Below, one piece after another: positions 7,754 through 15,978 of a stretch of 53,970 nucleotides of DNA. Source of the DNA: Candidatus Bathyarchaeota archaeon (GTDB lineage Archaea; Thermoproteota; Bathyarchaeia; Bathyarchaeales; Bathycorpusculaceae); NCBI GenBank assembly GCA_013388905.1, contig JACAEI010000035.1, forward strand, positions 1 through 53,970, given 5' to 3'. Numbering within the stretch: position 1 is the stretch's first letter; every line of letters begins with the position of its first letter. Under the pieces are notes generated by a model. It made no database searches, was not told the origin of the DNA, and saw only the letters and a program-made list of their open reading frames with translations. The position numbers were made by a program, and so were the translations under genes.

Positions 7754-8302
7754 TCATCGACGCTTGAGAATCAAGCTTAATATTTTTTGAGCTGCTTGTT
7801 CAGGTGTAAGTTTTGTAGTGTCTATGGTTATTTCAGGGTTTAAGGGCAACTCATATGGTTGCCCAATACCGGGCACTGTTGACTTTTTTCTTTTTTTGGC
7901 GTTGGCGTAGATTTGTTTTGGCGCTTGATAGGTTTTTCTTCGTTTGGATTCACGTTCCATGCAAACCTCTAAGGGGCATCTTAGATAGGCTTCGATAAAG
8001 TCAGGGATTTGTTTTCTGGCATTATCACGGTAGCGTCTCAAGTTACCAGTAGCATCAATCACGACGTTTACGTGGTTTTGTGTTAACAATTTCGCAATAT
8101 AAACAAGCGTGTCATAAACTATGTCACGCTCCTTAAGAGTGTAAGTAGGTTGAGGAGTTAACACCCTACGCAAAGCATCAGAAGCCAATAGCTGAGCGTT
8201 GATGCCTTTTTTGTTAAGAAGCCTAAGCAAAGCCTCTGAAACGACAGATTTGCCGCTACCTGGCAAACCAGTAATCCAAACGCACCAGCCATTTTTAGTC
8301 AT
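7754..8302 (-). CDS. Adenylylsulfate kinase-like protein (CysC family)
   Basis: A 182-residue kinase of the CysC type: P-loop ITGLPGSGKSVVSEAL at residues 10-25, LLASDALRRVLTP (the APS kinase D/R motif), and VVIDATGNLRRYRDNARKQIPDFIEAYLRCPLEVCMER, which matches the CysC FVSPxRxxR and EVFVxxxLxVCExR blocks. APS kinase makes PAPS from adenylylsulfate. No sulfate-assimilation gene is in the window, so it may act on another nucleotide or serve sulfonation. It follows the GIY-YIG gene by 26 bases on the same strand. Confidence 0.85.
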   Translation of the reverse strand: MTKNGWCVWITGLPGSGKSVVSEALLRLLNKKGINAQLLASDALRRVLTPQPTYTLKERDIVYDTLVYIAKLLTQNHVNVVIDATGNLRRYRDNARKQIPDFIEAYLRCPLEVCMERESKRRKTYQAPKQIYANAKKRKKSTVPGIGQPYELPLNPEITIDTTKLTPEQAAQKILSLILKRR

Positions 8303-8328
8303 GAAAGCCTTCTTCCACCACCATTTCT

Positions 8329-8727
8329 TTATGTGGATTCCTGCATAAATTCTCTAAAGAATTGATAATCCTTTATCTTGAATAGGTGACTTTTGCATTT
8401 GCAATCAGAAGAACCGAATCCATCTACTGGCATACCTTTTAGGCTTATTCTCTCCGCGATTCCACATTCAGCCGGTTTTTCTGCGTCCTTCTGAAAGAAC
8501 TTCACAACTCTAACATGATTTGAATCAAGCAGATAATCTATATGCCAGAATTTTCGTTTAGTTTTTCCAAGGTGTCTTCTTATACGCTTTTCTAGATTGT
8601 TTTGACCAGAGCCTACATAAGCATATAGACCCTTGTCAAAATTTATTTTGCCTAATGCGCCAACATTAATTCTAATGTCTCTATTAACAGAAATCATTAA
8701 AACGTAAACGCCTTTCACCATGCTCAT
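8329..8727 (-). CDS. GIY-YIG nuclease family protein (COG1833, DUF123)
   Basis: The 132 residues match the DUF123/COG1833 proteins related to GIY-YIG endonucleases: KGVYVLMISVNRDIRINVG, then GLYAYVGSGQNNLEKRIRRHL where AYVGSG replaces the GIY-YIG second motif, FWHIDYLLDS, a glutamate in ECGIAERI and a GFGSSDCKCKSHLF tail. The family occurs alone or fused to endonuclease III in archaea and Thermotogae. A role in DNA repair is plausible but not shown here. Confidence 0.88.
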   Translation of the reverse strand: MSMVKGVYVLMISVNRDIRINVGALGKINFDKGLYAYVGSGQNNLEKRIRRHLGKTKRKFWHIDYLLDSNHVRVVKFFQKDAEKPAECGIAERISLKGMPVDGFGSSDCKCKSHLFKIKDYQFFREFMQEST

Positions 8728-8730
8728 CTT

Positions 8731-8853
8731 TTAGGAATCGTTTTGTTTATACCATTTTAAAATTTCCTCGACAGCTTTTGGTGTATAGCCCATTCTCGTA
8801 AGCATTCTCCTCAAATCATCAACAGATTCGACGCCCAAACGCAAACACCACAA
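8731..8853 (-). CDS. Possible 40-residue small protein
   Basis: A short frame ends 3 bases before the DUF123 start and would be cotranscribed with it. From a TTG at 8853 it encodes a peptide ending DLRRMLTRMGYTPKAVEEILKWYK plus a few residues, an amphipathic two-helix pattern like small UBA or three-helix domains. The frame is open a little further upstream but has no canonical start there. The 5' part overlaps the promoter side of the divergent DUF3795 gene. It may be a real small gene or the 3' remnant of a longer one. Confidence 0.35.
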   Translation of the reverse strand: MWCLRLGVESVDDLRRMLTRMGYTPKAVEEILKWYKQNDS

Positions 8854-8876
8854 ACAACAATTCTTAGTCGAAAAAC

Positions 8877-8884
8877 TATTTATT
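8877..8884 (+). promoter_or_regulatory. TATA box of the 8909 DUF3795 gene
   Basis: TATTTATT is centred about 28 bases upstream of the ATG at 8909. This spacing puts the transcript start at or next to the start codon, so the mRNA is probably leaderless. No Shine-Dalgarno sequence is seen before the ATG. Confidence 0.5.
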
Positions 8885-8908
8885 CTTTTAACTGCTATTG
8901 CCTAAACC

Positions 8909-9367
8909 ATGACAAACCAAAACCTATTACGTCATGTAGCTCACTGCGGTTTATATTGTGGCTTATGCGCACAAAGAAGTTGTATACCCCAACAAGCAAG
9001 TCAACTACAAAAAAGTCTTCATGAGGAAGGCTTTGACGATTTTTATCAATATGTACCTGAAATGAAAGATGCTTTTCCATCGTTCTGGAACTTTCTCCAA
9101 AAACTAGCAGAGTTTAATTGCACATGTAGAACGGGCGGAGGACCACCAGACTGCAAAATTCGCCAATGCACTAAACAAAGGAACGTTGAAGTTTGTCCGC
9201 AGTGCAAGGAATATCCATGTGCGCTCGTTCAATCTCTGGCAGAACATTATCAAACACTAATTCAAGATGGAAGGCGATTACAGAAAGTCGGCTTAGAAAA
9301 ATGGGTTAAAGAACAGGAGGAGCGAGTCAAGCGCGGCGTGTCATATGCGGATATGCGTTATCCATAG
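8909..9367 (+). CDS. DUF3795 cysteine-rich protein, second copy
   Basis: Its 152 residues have the same architecture as the minus-strand paralogue at 7237-7695: HCGLYCGLCAQRSC at the start, FNCTCRTGGGPPDCKIRQCTK in the middle, VCPQCKEYPC, and a GLEKWVKEQEERVKRGVSYAD tail. The cysteine spacing suggests a metal or iron-sulphur site. Function is unknown. It is monocistronic with a probable leaderless mRNA and is convergent with the APH-type gene, whose stop lies 16 bases downstream. Confidence 0.88.
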   Translation: MTNQNLLRHVAHCGLYCGLCAQRSCIPQQASQLQKSLHEEGFDDFYQYVPEMKDAFPSFWNFLQKLAEFNCTCRTGGGPPDCKIRQCTKQRNVEVCPQCKEYPCALVQSLAEHYQTLIQDGRRLQKVGLEKWVKEQEERVKRGVSYADMRYP

Positions 9368-9382
9368 AAAACTTGACCTTAT

Positions 9383-10504
9383 TCAAATGTAAGAGTTTAT
9401 GGATTCCAAATTGAACTTTTCAATTTGCAGAACATTCCTCACAAAGTTAAGAAGCTTCGCACGCACTTCCTTGCTTAAGCTTGGATACCAAACAGGTGAA
9501 GCTACAACCAATCCACGCCAAGCATAAAAGGGCTGAACGACGTCCAAAATTTCCCAATCACCAGTCTTTTCTAAATAATTCTCCCAGAAAATCTTAAACA
9601 ACTGCTCAAAAACCCCAGTTAATTTGCCATGCGTCTGCAAAGAATAGAAAATATAGTTGATAGTCATGGCGGTAACATCATCAGCAGCTTCGCCCCATTC
9701 GCCTCTGCTACGGTCTAAAACAGTAAAGTCTGTGCCTTCACGAAACATAACATTCCATGGATGAAAATCTCCATGCACTTGACTAAGCCTATAAGACTTG
9801 CGTTTAAGACGCCAACGCCAAATGGCACAGTTGCGTTCAATATCAATCAAATCTGATTCACTGACAAAGTCGAGCCCAGGTGGATAGCTATCCAATAAAC
9901 CCATGATGCATTCACCATGACCTACAAGTTCTCGAGCACGTCTAACATAAAGCCATGGGGCGTCCCGCTTAACCTTATGGATATCAACTAGATAATTCGA
10001 CAGAGCTAGACAACGCTGCTTGTCCAACTCGTCTAAGTGCTTACTCTCTTTTATGCGATCTAAATCATGGTGGTAAAGTTTGCCTTCCACAAGCTCAGTC
10101 AAAAGAAAAAACTCGCAGCAGTCACCCAGAGATTTCATGCCTTTACCATCGACAGTAAACGCGCCTACGTCGACGGAGCGTACATGTTTGGGCAACTTGT
10201 TAAAAGCTGAATACTGCCAAAGCAGAACTTGCCCGCGATCGGCAAAGTTTTCATGTCCAAAGCCTTAGGAGCGCATAGTCTCTAGAACAACACGTTTGAG
10301 CTTATTGTCAATGCGGAATTCGATGACATATGGCACGCCATAGCCAAAGCCCTTCAAATCTTTAGAGGTTTCAAGCTTTTCACATTCTAGTCTCCAAATT
10401 CCGCAGATTTCGACATCAGTGTTATACAAGGAAGAGAGATACTGCCGTATAACGTCTTCAGAAACTTCCAGAGAACTCCTATTGCTCCTTTGCGGTGCCA
10501 TCAC
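9383..10504 (-). pseudogene. Aminoglycoside-phosphotransferase-fold (APH) protein interrupted by one in-frame TAA
   Basis: Two open segments (10504-10265 and 10264-9383) are in the same frame, separated only by a TAA at 10267-10265 between MRS and GFGHENFAD. Read through, the 373 residues form a full APH-family kinase: an N-lobe (YVIEFRI, VVLETM), then the catalytic loop VHGDFHPWNVMF and the metal-binding VLDRSRGEWGEAADD, the APH HGDxxxxN and D-x-(G/W) motifs. It would phosphorylate a small molecule or protein. The segment from 10195 alone lacks the N-lobe. Either a recent nonsense mutation (CAA to TAA would do it) or a sequence error. The start overlaps the upstream membrane-protein gene by 26 bases. 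Confidence 0.8.
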
Positions 10505-10952
10505 TTTTCACCCACTTAATGACATCTCGCCAGAGATAAAAAATTAGAGCAAAAGCAGTACTTAAGTATATAAGCACTATAGTTATTCCTCGAGAAACCT
10601 TGCCTGCAACAAAATAGGGTAATAGAAAATTTCCAACAGACACAGCAGTTAGTCTTAAACAAATAAAACAGACGATGCCCACAAGAAAAACAAAAATTAT
10701 CTTATCAAAGAGATGCGAAGGGCTCAACTCTTTATTTTTGATAAACCACAAAAAATAGACAAAAGCGCCAAAAACCAACAAGTAAACAATCGCGTAAAAA
10801 TAAGTTAAACTAACACTAACAAAAAAGCTGGCGAAAAAACCAAACTCGTACAGTTGTAGAGGATACCCCAAAGCTTGCGCATACAATGTCGAGAGAACAT
10901 CCAAAAATCCTAGAACAGGCAGAACTAAAATAACCTTGTCAACATCGTCCAA
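10479..10952 (-). CDS. Four-helix integral membrane protein
   Basis: This 157-residue protein is mostly hydrophobic. Membrane segments are visible near residues 5-20, 40-70, 82-105 and 118-140. They are joined by short charged loops (KNKELSPSHLFDK) and end in a cytoplasmic basic tail. The first segment, LPVLGFLDVLSTLYAQALG, resembles DUF5658-type membrane proteins, but I cannot assign a family. It overlaps the APH gene and was probably translated with it. Confidence 0.65.
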   Translation of the reverse strand: MDDVDKVILVLPVLGFLDVLSTLYAQALGYPLQLYEFGFFASFFVSVSLTYFYAIVYLLVFGAFVYFLWFIKNKELSPSHLFDKIIFVFLVGIVCFICLRLTAVSVGNFLLPYFVAGKVSRGITIVLIYLSTAFALIFYLWRDVIKWVKSDGTAKEQ

Positions 10953-11054
10953 AGCTTTTCACTTCTCAGCGATAACAGACAAGTGAAAAGGAAAGCTTAA
11001 AAATACTAAGGTTACACCCTTTGACATTGTCCATCGTTTTCACGGCGAATTAAA

Positions 11055-12410
11055 ATGAATCTACTCATCCAAAACGGCACAATCATAACAATGCACAATA
11101 AGAAAATAATTCGCGAAAGCGCAATTGCCATCGAAAACCAAGCCATAATCGATGTCGGAAAGACTCAAGTTTTGAAACAAAAGTATGGAAGAAGCTACGA
11201 AAAGATAGACGCAAAAGGCAAAATGATTATACCCGGCCTCATAAACACTCATCAGCACGCCGCTATGAGCCTATTAAGAGGATACGCAGATGATTTACCA
11301 CTCAAAGAGTGGCTAGAAAAATGGATATGGCCCATAGAACAGCACATGACAGCACATGACATTTACGTCGGAGCTTTACTAACTGCTATAGAATCCATTA
11401 TGGGCGGAACAACCACAGTCAAAACAATGTATCATTATACGCTTGAGCAAAATGAGGCAAAAGCTTTTGCAGATGCTGGACTGCGTGGAGTAATTGGTCA
11501 TGTTTGTTTTTCATGGAGAAAAAAAGAAGATGAGAAAGCGTTAAGAGACTTGGCTGAGAACTGGCACAACAAAGCCGACGGGTTGATCCGTGTCAGCGTT
11601 GATCCACATGCACCATATACTGTTGCCCCAGAATACATGAAAGAACTACATGAAATGAGAAGAGAACTGAGTAATAGATATGGGTCTAAGGAAGCCCCTA
11701 TAACAAGTCATATTCATGCCGCGGAAACAAGAGACGAAGTTGAAAAGATTGAACACGCTTTTAAAATAAAGTTAAAAGAAGGAATAATGGCTTACTTGGA
11801 TTCTTTGGGAGTTTTAGATGAACATGTAGCTGCAGCGCATTGTGTCGCATTAACAAATAAGGATATTAAAGTTATGAAGAAAAGAAAAGTGAAAGCTTCA
11901 CATAATCCAATTTCAAATCTTAAACTTGCTTCTGGCATAAGTCCGGTTTTAAAAATGCTTAGGGCAGGTGTGACAGTTTCATTGGGAACTGATAGCCCCT
12001 GCTCAAATAACTCTGCAGACATGTTTGAGGTCATGAAAGTTGCTGCTATTTTGCATAAAGCCGTAAACAAAAATCCTGCGATAATGCCTGCAGAGCAAAT
12101 TTTGAAGATGGCAACAATCGAAGGTGCGAAAACGTTGTCATGGGAAAGGGAAATAGGCTCGGTGGAAGTAGGCAAAAAGGCGGACTTAGCCATAATTAAC
12201 CTTCAAAAACCACATCTTTGTCCATTATACAATGAAACAAGCCACATAGTTTATTCGGTAAAAGCCTCCGACGTTGAGACAGTGATAATAAATGGCAGAA
12301 TAGTCATGGAAAATAGAAAACTAACAACATTAAACGTTGAAAAAGCCATGAGCATGGTTGAACAAGCAAAAAATAATCTACTTAACAAGCTCAACGCCAA
12401 CGTTAAATAG
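11055..12410 (+). CDS. S-adenosylhomocysteine/5'-deoxyadenosine deaminase-type amidohydrolase
   Basis: A 451-residue amidohydrolase of the TRZ/ATZ group. Metal ligands are seen in INTHQHAAMS near residue 66, HIHAAETRDE near 222, AAHCVAL near 260 and SLGTDSPCSNNS near 315. The motif LLRGYADDLPLKEWLEKWIWP is typical of MtaD/DadD enzymes, which deaminate SAH, methylthioadenosine and 5'-deoxyadenosine to inosyl compounds. It lies 38 bases upstream of ahcY. In Methanocaldococcus the DadD enzyme makes S-inosylhomocysteine and the AhcY homologue hydrolyses it, so the pairing suggests the same SAM-recycling route here. Confidence 0.88.
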   Translation: MNLLIQNGTIITMHNKKIIRESAIAIENQAIIDVGKTQVLKQKYGRSYEKIDAKGKMIIPGLINTHQHAAMSLLRGYADDLPLKEWLEKWIWPIEQHMTAHDIYVGALLTAIESIMGGTTTVKTMYHYTLEQNEAKAFADAGLRGVIGHVCFSWRKKEDEKALRDLAENWHNKADGLIRVSVDPHAPYTVAPEYMKELHEMRRELSNRYGSKEAPITSHIHAAETRDEVEKIEHAFKIKLKEGIMAYLDSLGVLDEHVAAAHCVALTNKDIKVMKKRKVKASHNPISNLKLASGISPVLKMLRAGVTVSLGTDSPCSNNSADMFEVMKVAAILHKAVNKNPAIMPAEQILKMATIEGAKTLSWEREIGSVEVGKKADLAIINLQKPHLCPLYNETSHIVYSVKASDVETVIINGRIVMENRKLTTLNVEKAMSMVEQAKNNLLNKLNANVK

Positions 12411-12448
12411 GTAGTTCTAAAATGAGCATAAAAGGAGCGAAATAGGAA

Positions 12449-13705
12449 ATGGAAGACTTCAAAGTTAAAGACACCGCACTAGCGCCCAAGGGTAATTTGC
12501 AAATAGAATGGGCTTCAGAGCACATGCCTGTTTTAAATCAAATTAAAAAAAGATTTAAAAAAGAAAAACCATTTAGAGATTTAACTTTAGGTGCATGTTT
12601 ACATGTAACTAAAGAGACTGCTGTTCTCGTTGAAGCTTTTCTTGCCGGCGGAGCCAAAGTTGCATTATGCAGTTCTAACCCGCTTTCTACACAAGACGAC
12701 GTTGCATCAGCACTGGCAGAGAGAGGTGTAAACGTTTTTGCATGGCGAGGACAAACAACTGAAGAGTATTATTGGTGTGTTGGAAAGGTTATAGATCACA
12801 AACCAGTAATAACCCTTGACGACGGCGCAGACCTCGTTGGAACTCTCCACAACAAAAGAACCGAGGGACTGTCAAACATTAAGGGGGGAACGGAAGAAAC
12901 AACAACTGGCGTTTTAAGACTTCGAGCAATGGAAAAAACTCAGACCCTTAAATATGCGATAATAGCTGTGAACGATGCATACACGAAATACTTGTTCGAT
13001 AACCGATATGGAACAGGACAAAGCACAATTGACGGAATATTGAGAGCCACGAATATTCTCTTAGCGGGAAAAAACTTTGTGGTATGCGGTTATGGATGGT
13101 GCGGAAAAGGAATAGCCATGAGAGCACAAGGAATGGGTGCAAACGTAATAATCACCGAAGTGAACCCGCTCAGGGCACTTGAAGCAGCAATGAATGGTTT
13201 TCTTGTAATGACATTAACCGAAGCCATAGGTACAGGCGATATTTTCGTAACGGCCACAGGAGACATAAACGTCATAAGAAAAGAACACATGCAAAAAATG
13301 AAAGACGGTGCGATACTGGCTAATAGTGGACACTTTAATGTAGAAATAAACCTAAAAGACTTAGAAGAACTTGCCACTACAAAGAGGAATATAAGGCCAA
13401 ACCTAGATGAATACAAACTAAAGGATGGCAGAAAACTGTATCTTTTGGGAGAAGGAAGGCTTGTAAATCTAGCCTCAGCAGAAGGGCACCCAGCCGAAGT
13501 CATGGATATGTCATTTGCAAATCAAGCCCTTTGCGTAGAGTACATAGCTAAAAATAAAAAAATGCCGCCTAAAGTCTACGCGGTGCCCAAAGAGATAGAT
13601 GAGACTGTTGCAACGCTGAAACTAGATGCAATGAGAATAAGAATTGACGAGCTAACCGAAGAACAACAGAGATATATAGCAACATGGGAAATGGGAACAA
13701 CATAA
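12449..13705 (+). CDS. ahcY: Adenosylhomocysteinase (or S-inosylhomocysteine hydrolase)
   Basis: At 418 residues it is a full-length AhcY. Visible blocks are [25 protein letters not shown] and [16 protein letters not shown]-like [17 protein letters not shown] near the N-terminus, [13 protein letters not shown], the lysine/aspartate site in [23 protein letters not shown], the NAD-binding [16 protein letters not shown] near residue 210 and ATGDINVI. It recycles the product of SAM-dependent methylation to homocysteine. Position behind the deaminase gene suggests the substrate may be S-inosylhomocysteine. The C-terminus lacks the long bacterial extension, as is usual in archaea. Confidence 0.93.
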   Translation: MEDFKVKDTALAPKGNLQIEWASEHMPVLNQIKKRFKKEKPFRDLTLGACLHVTKETAVLVEAFLAGGAKVALCSSNPLSTQDDVASALAERGVNVFAWRGQTTEEYYWCVGKVIDHKPVITLDDGADLVGTLHNKRTEGLSNIKGGTEETTTGVLRLRAMEKTQTLKYAIIAVNDAYTKYLFDNRYGTGQSTIDGILRATNILLAGKNFVVCGYGWCGKGIAMRAQGMGANVIITEVNPLRALEAAMNGFLVMTLTEAIGTGDIFVTATGDINVIRKEHMQKMKDGAILANSGHFNVEINLKDLEELATTKRNIRPNLDEYKLKDGRKLYLLGEGRLVNLASAEGHPAEVMDMSFANQALCVEYIAKNKKMPPKVYAVPKEIDETVATLKLDAMRIRIDELTEEQQRYIATWEMGTT

Positions 13706-13781
13706 CGCGAAAAGATCGAAAGCCATGGTAAGCTTTTTAAAGTTAAAGGGAGTAAACATGGCTTAAATGTGGTGATGCCAA

Positions 13782-14138
13782 ATGGTTAGTAAAGATCAAA
13801 CAATCGGCGGAATAATATTCATAGTATGCCTAATAATAGGAATACTATACACTATAGGGCTATTCTTCTGGCCGGGAGCAGACCCATTAGGATGGACTCT
13901 TCAATTTTGGCTCTTAGTAATTCCAGTGTTTTTAGCATTCATCGCCATAATGTGCATAGGTGCATGGATAGGATGGACTATGGCAACAACGCCGCCACCA
14001 AAACCAATAGAGGAAATTACAAGCGAAATGGAAAAGAAAGAAGAAGAAATGAAACCCGAAGAAAGACCAATAGAAGAAGTAACTCCGGAAACTGAAGAAG
14101 AGAAAAAGCCAGAAAGAAAGAAGAAAACCGAAAAATAA
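13782..14138 (+). CDS. Two-helix membrane protein with charged repeat tail
   Basis: In 118 residues it has two hydrophobic segments (about 8-29 and 39-68). A proline hinge PPPKPIEEI then leads to a highly charged Glu/Lys tail with two imperfect copies of PIEEx-T-x-E-x-EKK. The order suggests a short hairpin in the membrane with a cytoplasmic disordered tail. I do not recognise a family. GGTGAT at 13771-13776 lies 5 bases before the ATG, and an AT-rich TTTTTAAAG near 13735 could be its TATA box. Confidence 0.65.
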   Translation: MVSKDQTIGGIIFIVCLIIGILYTIGLFFWPGADPLGWTLQFWLLVIPVFLAFIAIMCIGAWIGWTMATTPPPKPIEEITSEMEKKEEEMKPEERPIEEVTPETEEEKKPERKKKTEK

Positions 14139-14224
14139 CCGCCATTTCAGGCTACATACCATTTTTGCTCTCTTTCTGAATTCTGCGGCATTCCATACTA
14201 CTACAAAATAAAATGTAATGGGTT

Positions 14225-14599
14225 CTATAAGCCGAATATTTTGAATGCAAAATGAAGCGACATATAAACTGCTGCAGAGATTCCAAATATTATTAGAAGG
14301 ATTTTTGGGGAAACCGAAATGAATGGTGCTTCTTCGCCTTTAGGTTGGATTTCATATTCCTTGATTTCGTGAGTTTCTGAATCGATTTGCACAATGGCTG
14401 CAAGCTTCTTCATTTCAACTTCAACAGTATAGATTCCTTCTTCTAACGAAACACGTTTCGGCTTTAAATCGCCCTTATTTCCAATCCTTTTAAGAAAACC
14501 GATAGCAATAATTGTCACTGCTTCAGCATTCAATGTTTTTGCTTGCGGAATCGATGACGTAATGGCGCCCGGAGGTCTTCTCTGCAGAGTTGCAGCCAA
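14225..14599 (-). CDS. Uncharacterised membrane-anchored protein with a C-terminal helix
   Basis: The protein has 124 residues and no known family. The middle (TYTVEVEMKKLAAIVQIDSETHEIKEYEIQP-like strands) has the look of a PepSY-type beta domain. A C-terminal hydrophobic helix (ILLIIFGISAAVYMSLHFAF) would anchor it, with the soluble domain probably on one side of the membrane. It stands between a convergent small membrane protein and a zinc-binding orphan. Confidence 0.6.
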   Translation of the reverse strand: MAATLQRRPPGAITSSIPQAKTLNAEAVTIIAIGFLKRIGNKGDLKPKRVSLEEGIYTVEVEMKKLAAIVQIDSETHEIKEYEIQPKGEEAPFISVSPKILLIIFGISAAVYMSLHFAFKIFGL

Positions 14600-14676
14600 G
14601 TATAGTGTCTCCTACCCTTCTGTAAGGAAAGTCGTTAAAGATTTAAAAGGACATGTGCGTATCATTGCCAAACAAC

Positions 14677-15063
14677 CTAACTAGTTACGTTCTTAAGCAT
14701 GCATTGCACTATGTTTTCACACACCATACATTCTTCTGGTATTTTCTCCTTTGGCGAACGTTGACTTAGATATCCTAAATGATGTGAACATCCATGCACT
14801 CTCGGAAGATTCTCCACTGATGTTTTCACTTCAGGACATTTTTCCTCTTCACTTTCTTTTGTCTTGAAATCTTTCTTTTCATCGATAATTATGGAATTTT
14901 TATCCAAAGTTATTTCTGCTAAACAGAAGGGGCAAGCATCATAAACTTCAACATTTTTGGAGCATAGATTTTCAGATTTTATGGGATTATTGAAAACTTT
15001 GCCACACGATGGATTCGGGCACGTATGGCTATGATTTTCTGTTACTGATTCTCTCTTCTTCAT
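14677..15063 (-). CDS. Cysteine-rich zinc-binding orphan
   Basis: This 128-residue protein has at least ten cysteines. They include CPNPSCGKVFNNP near residue 15, DACPFCLAEI near 44 and ECMVCENIVQCML near the C-terminus, with HGCSHHLGYLS between. It starts with basic MKKRES. The layout suggests several zinc knuckles, but no family is recognised. Similar proteins occur in uncultivated archaea as far as I recall, which I cannot verify here. Confidence 0.65.
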   Translation of the reverse strand: MKKRESVTENHSHTCPNPSCGKVFNNPIKSENLCSKNVEVYDACPFCLAEITLDKNSIIIDEKKDFKTKESEEEKCPEVKTSVENLPRVHGCSHHLGYLSQRSPKEKIPEECMVCENIVQCMLKNVTS

Positions 15064-15160
15064 GAATGGTGACCCCTGGGATAGAATCGGATTCCGAGTT
15101 TATAGTGTTAACGAATCCAAAATAAGTATCCTAGCTACTTGTTAAACGGCGCACTTAGAA

Positions 15161-15480
15161 TTATGGACTTGCCAACTTTTTGAGACCTTCTACCCCTTCT
15201 GCGTAACCCGCAGCGATCAAAACATCGTCAACTTCAATTTTGGAGTCAGATTTGGGTCAGATACATTTTCCCTTTCTTCTTATGGCAAGAACCCACATGC
15301 CGGTTTCATCTGGAATTTTGGCTTCTTTTAAAGTCTTGTTTGCCAAGGGCGAATTTTCAGCTACATGCACATTGATAACTGTCTCCTTCTGAAATTTCAT
15401 CGCTCTCGCCCATCCATAGGCACCCCTTCAGCAGAGTCTCTTTGTGCGAGCCCCTAAACTCCACCTTCACGTTCGCTCCT
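15161..15480 (-). pseudogene. Remnant of a TrkA-C (RCK_C) domain protein
   Basis: In the minus frame that passes through ATG at 15400-15398 the translation gives VAENSPLANKTLKEAKIP, TGMWVLAIRRKGK and, after an in-frame TGA at 15259-15257, SKIEVDDVLIAAGY then EGVEGLKKLA. This is the ligand-binding RCK_C domain of potassium-transport regulators, often joined to PhoU in archaea. Another stop upstream in the same frame leaves no PhoU or RCK_N part. The gene is therefore a truncated, broken relic rather than an active locus. The rest of 15064-15605 shows no other supported gene. Confidence 0.75.
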
Positions 15481-15617
15481 AAATCCTAAAAAGTGATACA
15501 GAACCCCTTAAATACGTTTCCAAACAAATGCTATCCAAAGATTCATATTTAGAATTCATAACCGTTTTAATTACTCTCGCTCTAACCTTTTGTTAATTCT
15601 TAACATTGGTGAGAAAA

Positions 15618-15806
15618 ATGTATGCTGCTTGGATAAAAATTGATGACACTTTGCCATGGATTGAGCTTAAAGGGGAATATCCAACTCGAAGAGACGCGGG
15701 AAAAGCCGCGGAAAGAACTGTGAAAAACATTAAAATAAGAACTGTGAAATTGCCTAAAAAGGAAGAAAGCATAAAATCACTGGCAGTAGTAAAGATTCAG
15801 CGTTAA
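15618..15806 (+). CDS. Small basic protein of unknown function
   Basis: From ATG at 15618 it encodes 62 residues: a short AAWIKIDD / PWIELKGEYPTRRDAGKAAERTV core that reads as strand-strand-helix, then a basic strand KIRTVKLPKK. I do not recognise it. A GGTGAG at 15608-15613 sits 4 bases before this ATG, so I prefer it to the TTG at 15606, which overlaps the ribosome site. Confidence 0.6.
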   Translation: MYAAWIKIDDTLPWIELKGEYPTRRDAGKAAERTVKNIKIRTVKLPKKEESIKSLAVVKIQR

Positions 15807-15978
15807 AATAGCGTCTCTCAAATACCGAATCAATACAATCTGAACTTTTAATAATCTTGTATATTACTTAGGTGTCTTAGTAAATGAATTTCTCAATGGA
15901 GTTTTTGGATGCAGTGTTAAAGCGGCTGAGGAAGACAGTTTAAGATGATTTTTGGTTTGCAACGTAGTTTTGGAGATT

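Noticed and set aside
15884-15943. 19-codon plus-strand frame MNFSMEFLDAVLKRLRKTV
   Set aside because: A TATA-like stretch lies upstream, but the frame is too short to support without conservation data.
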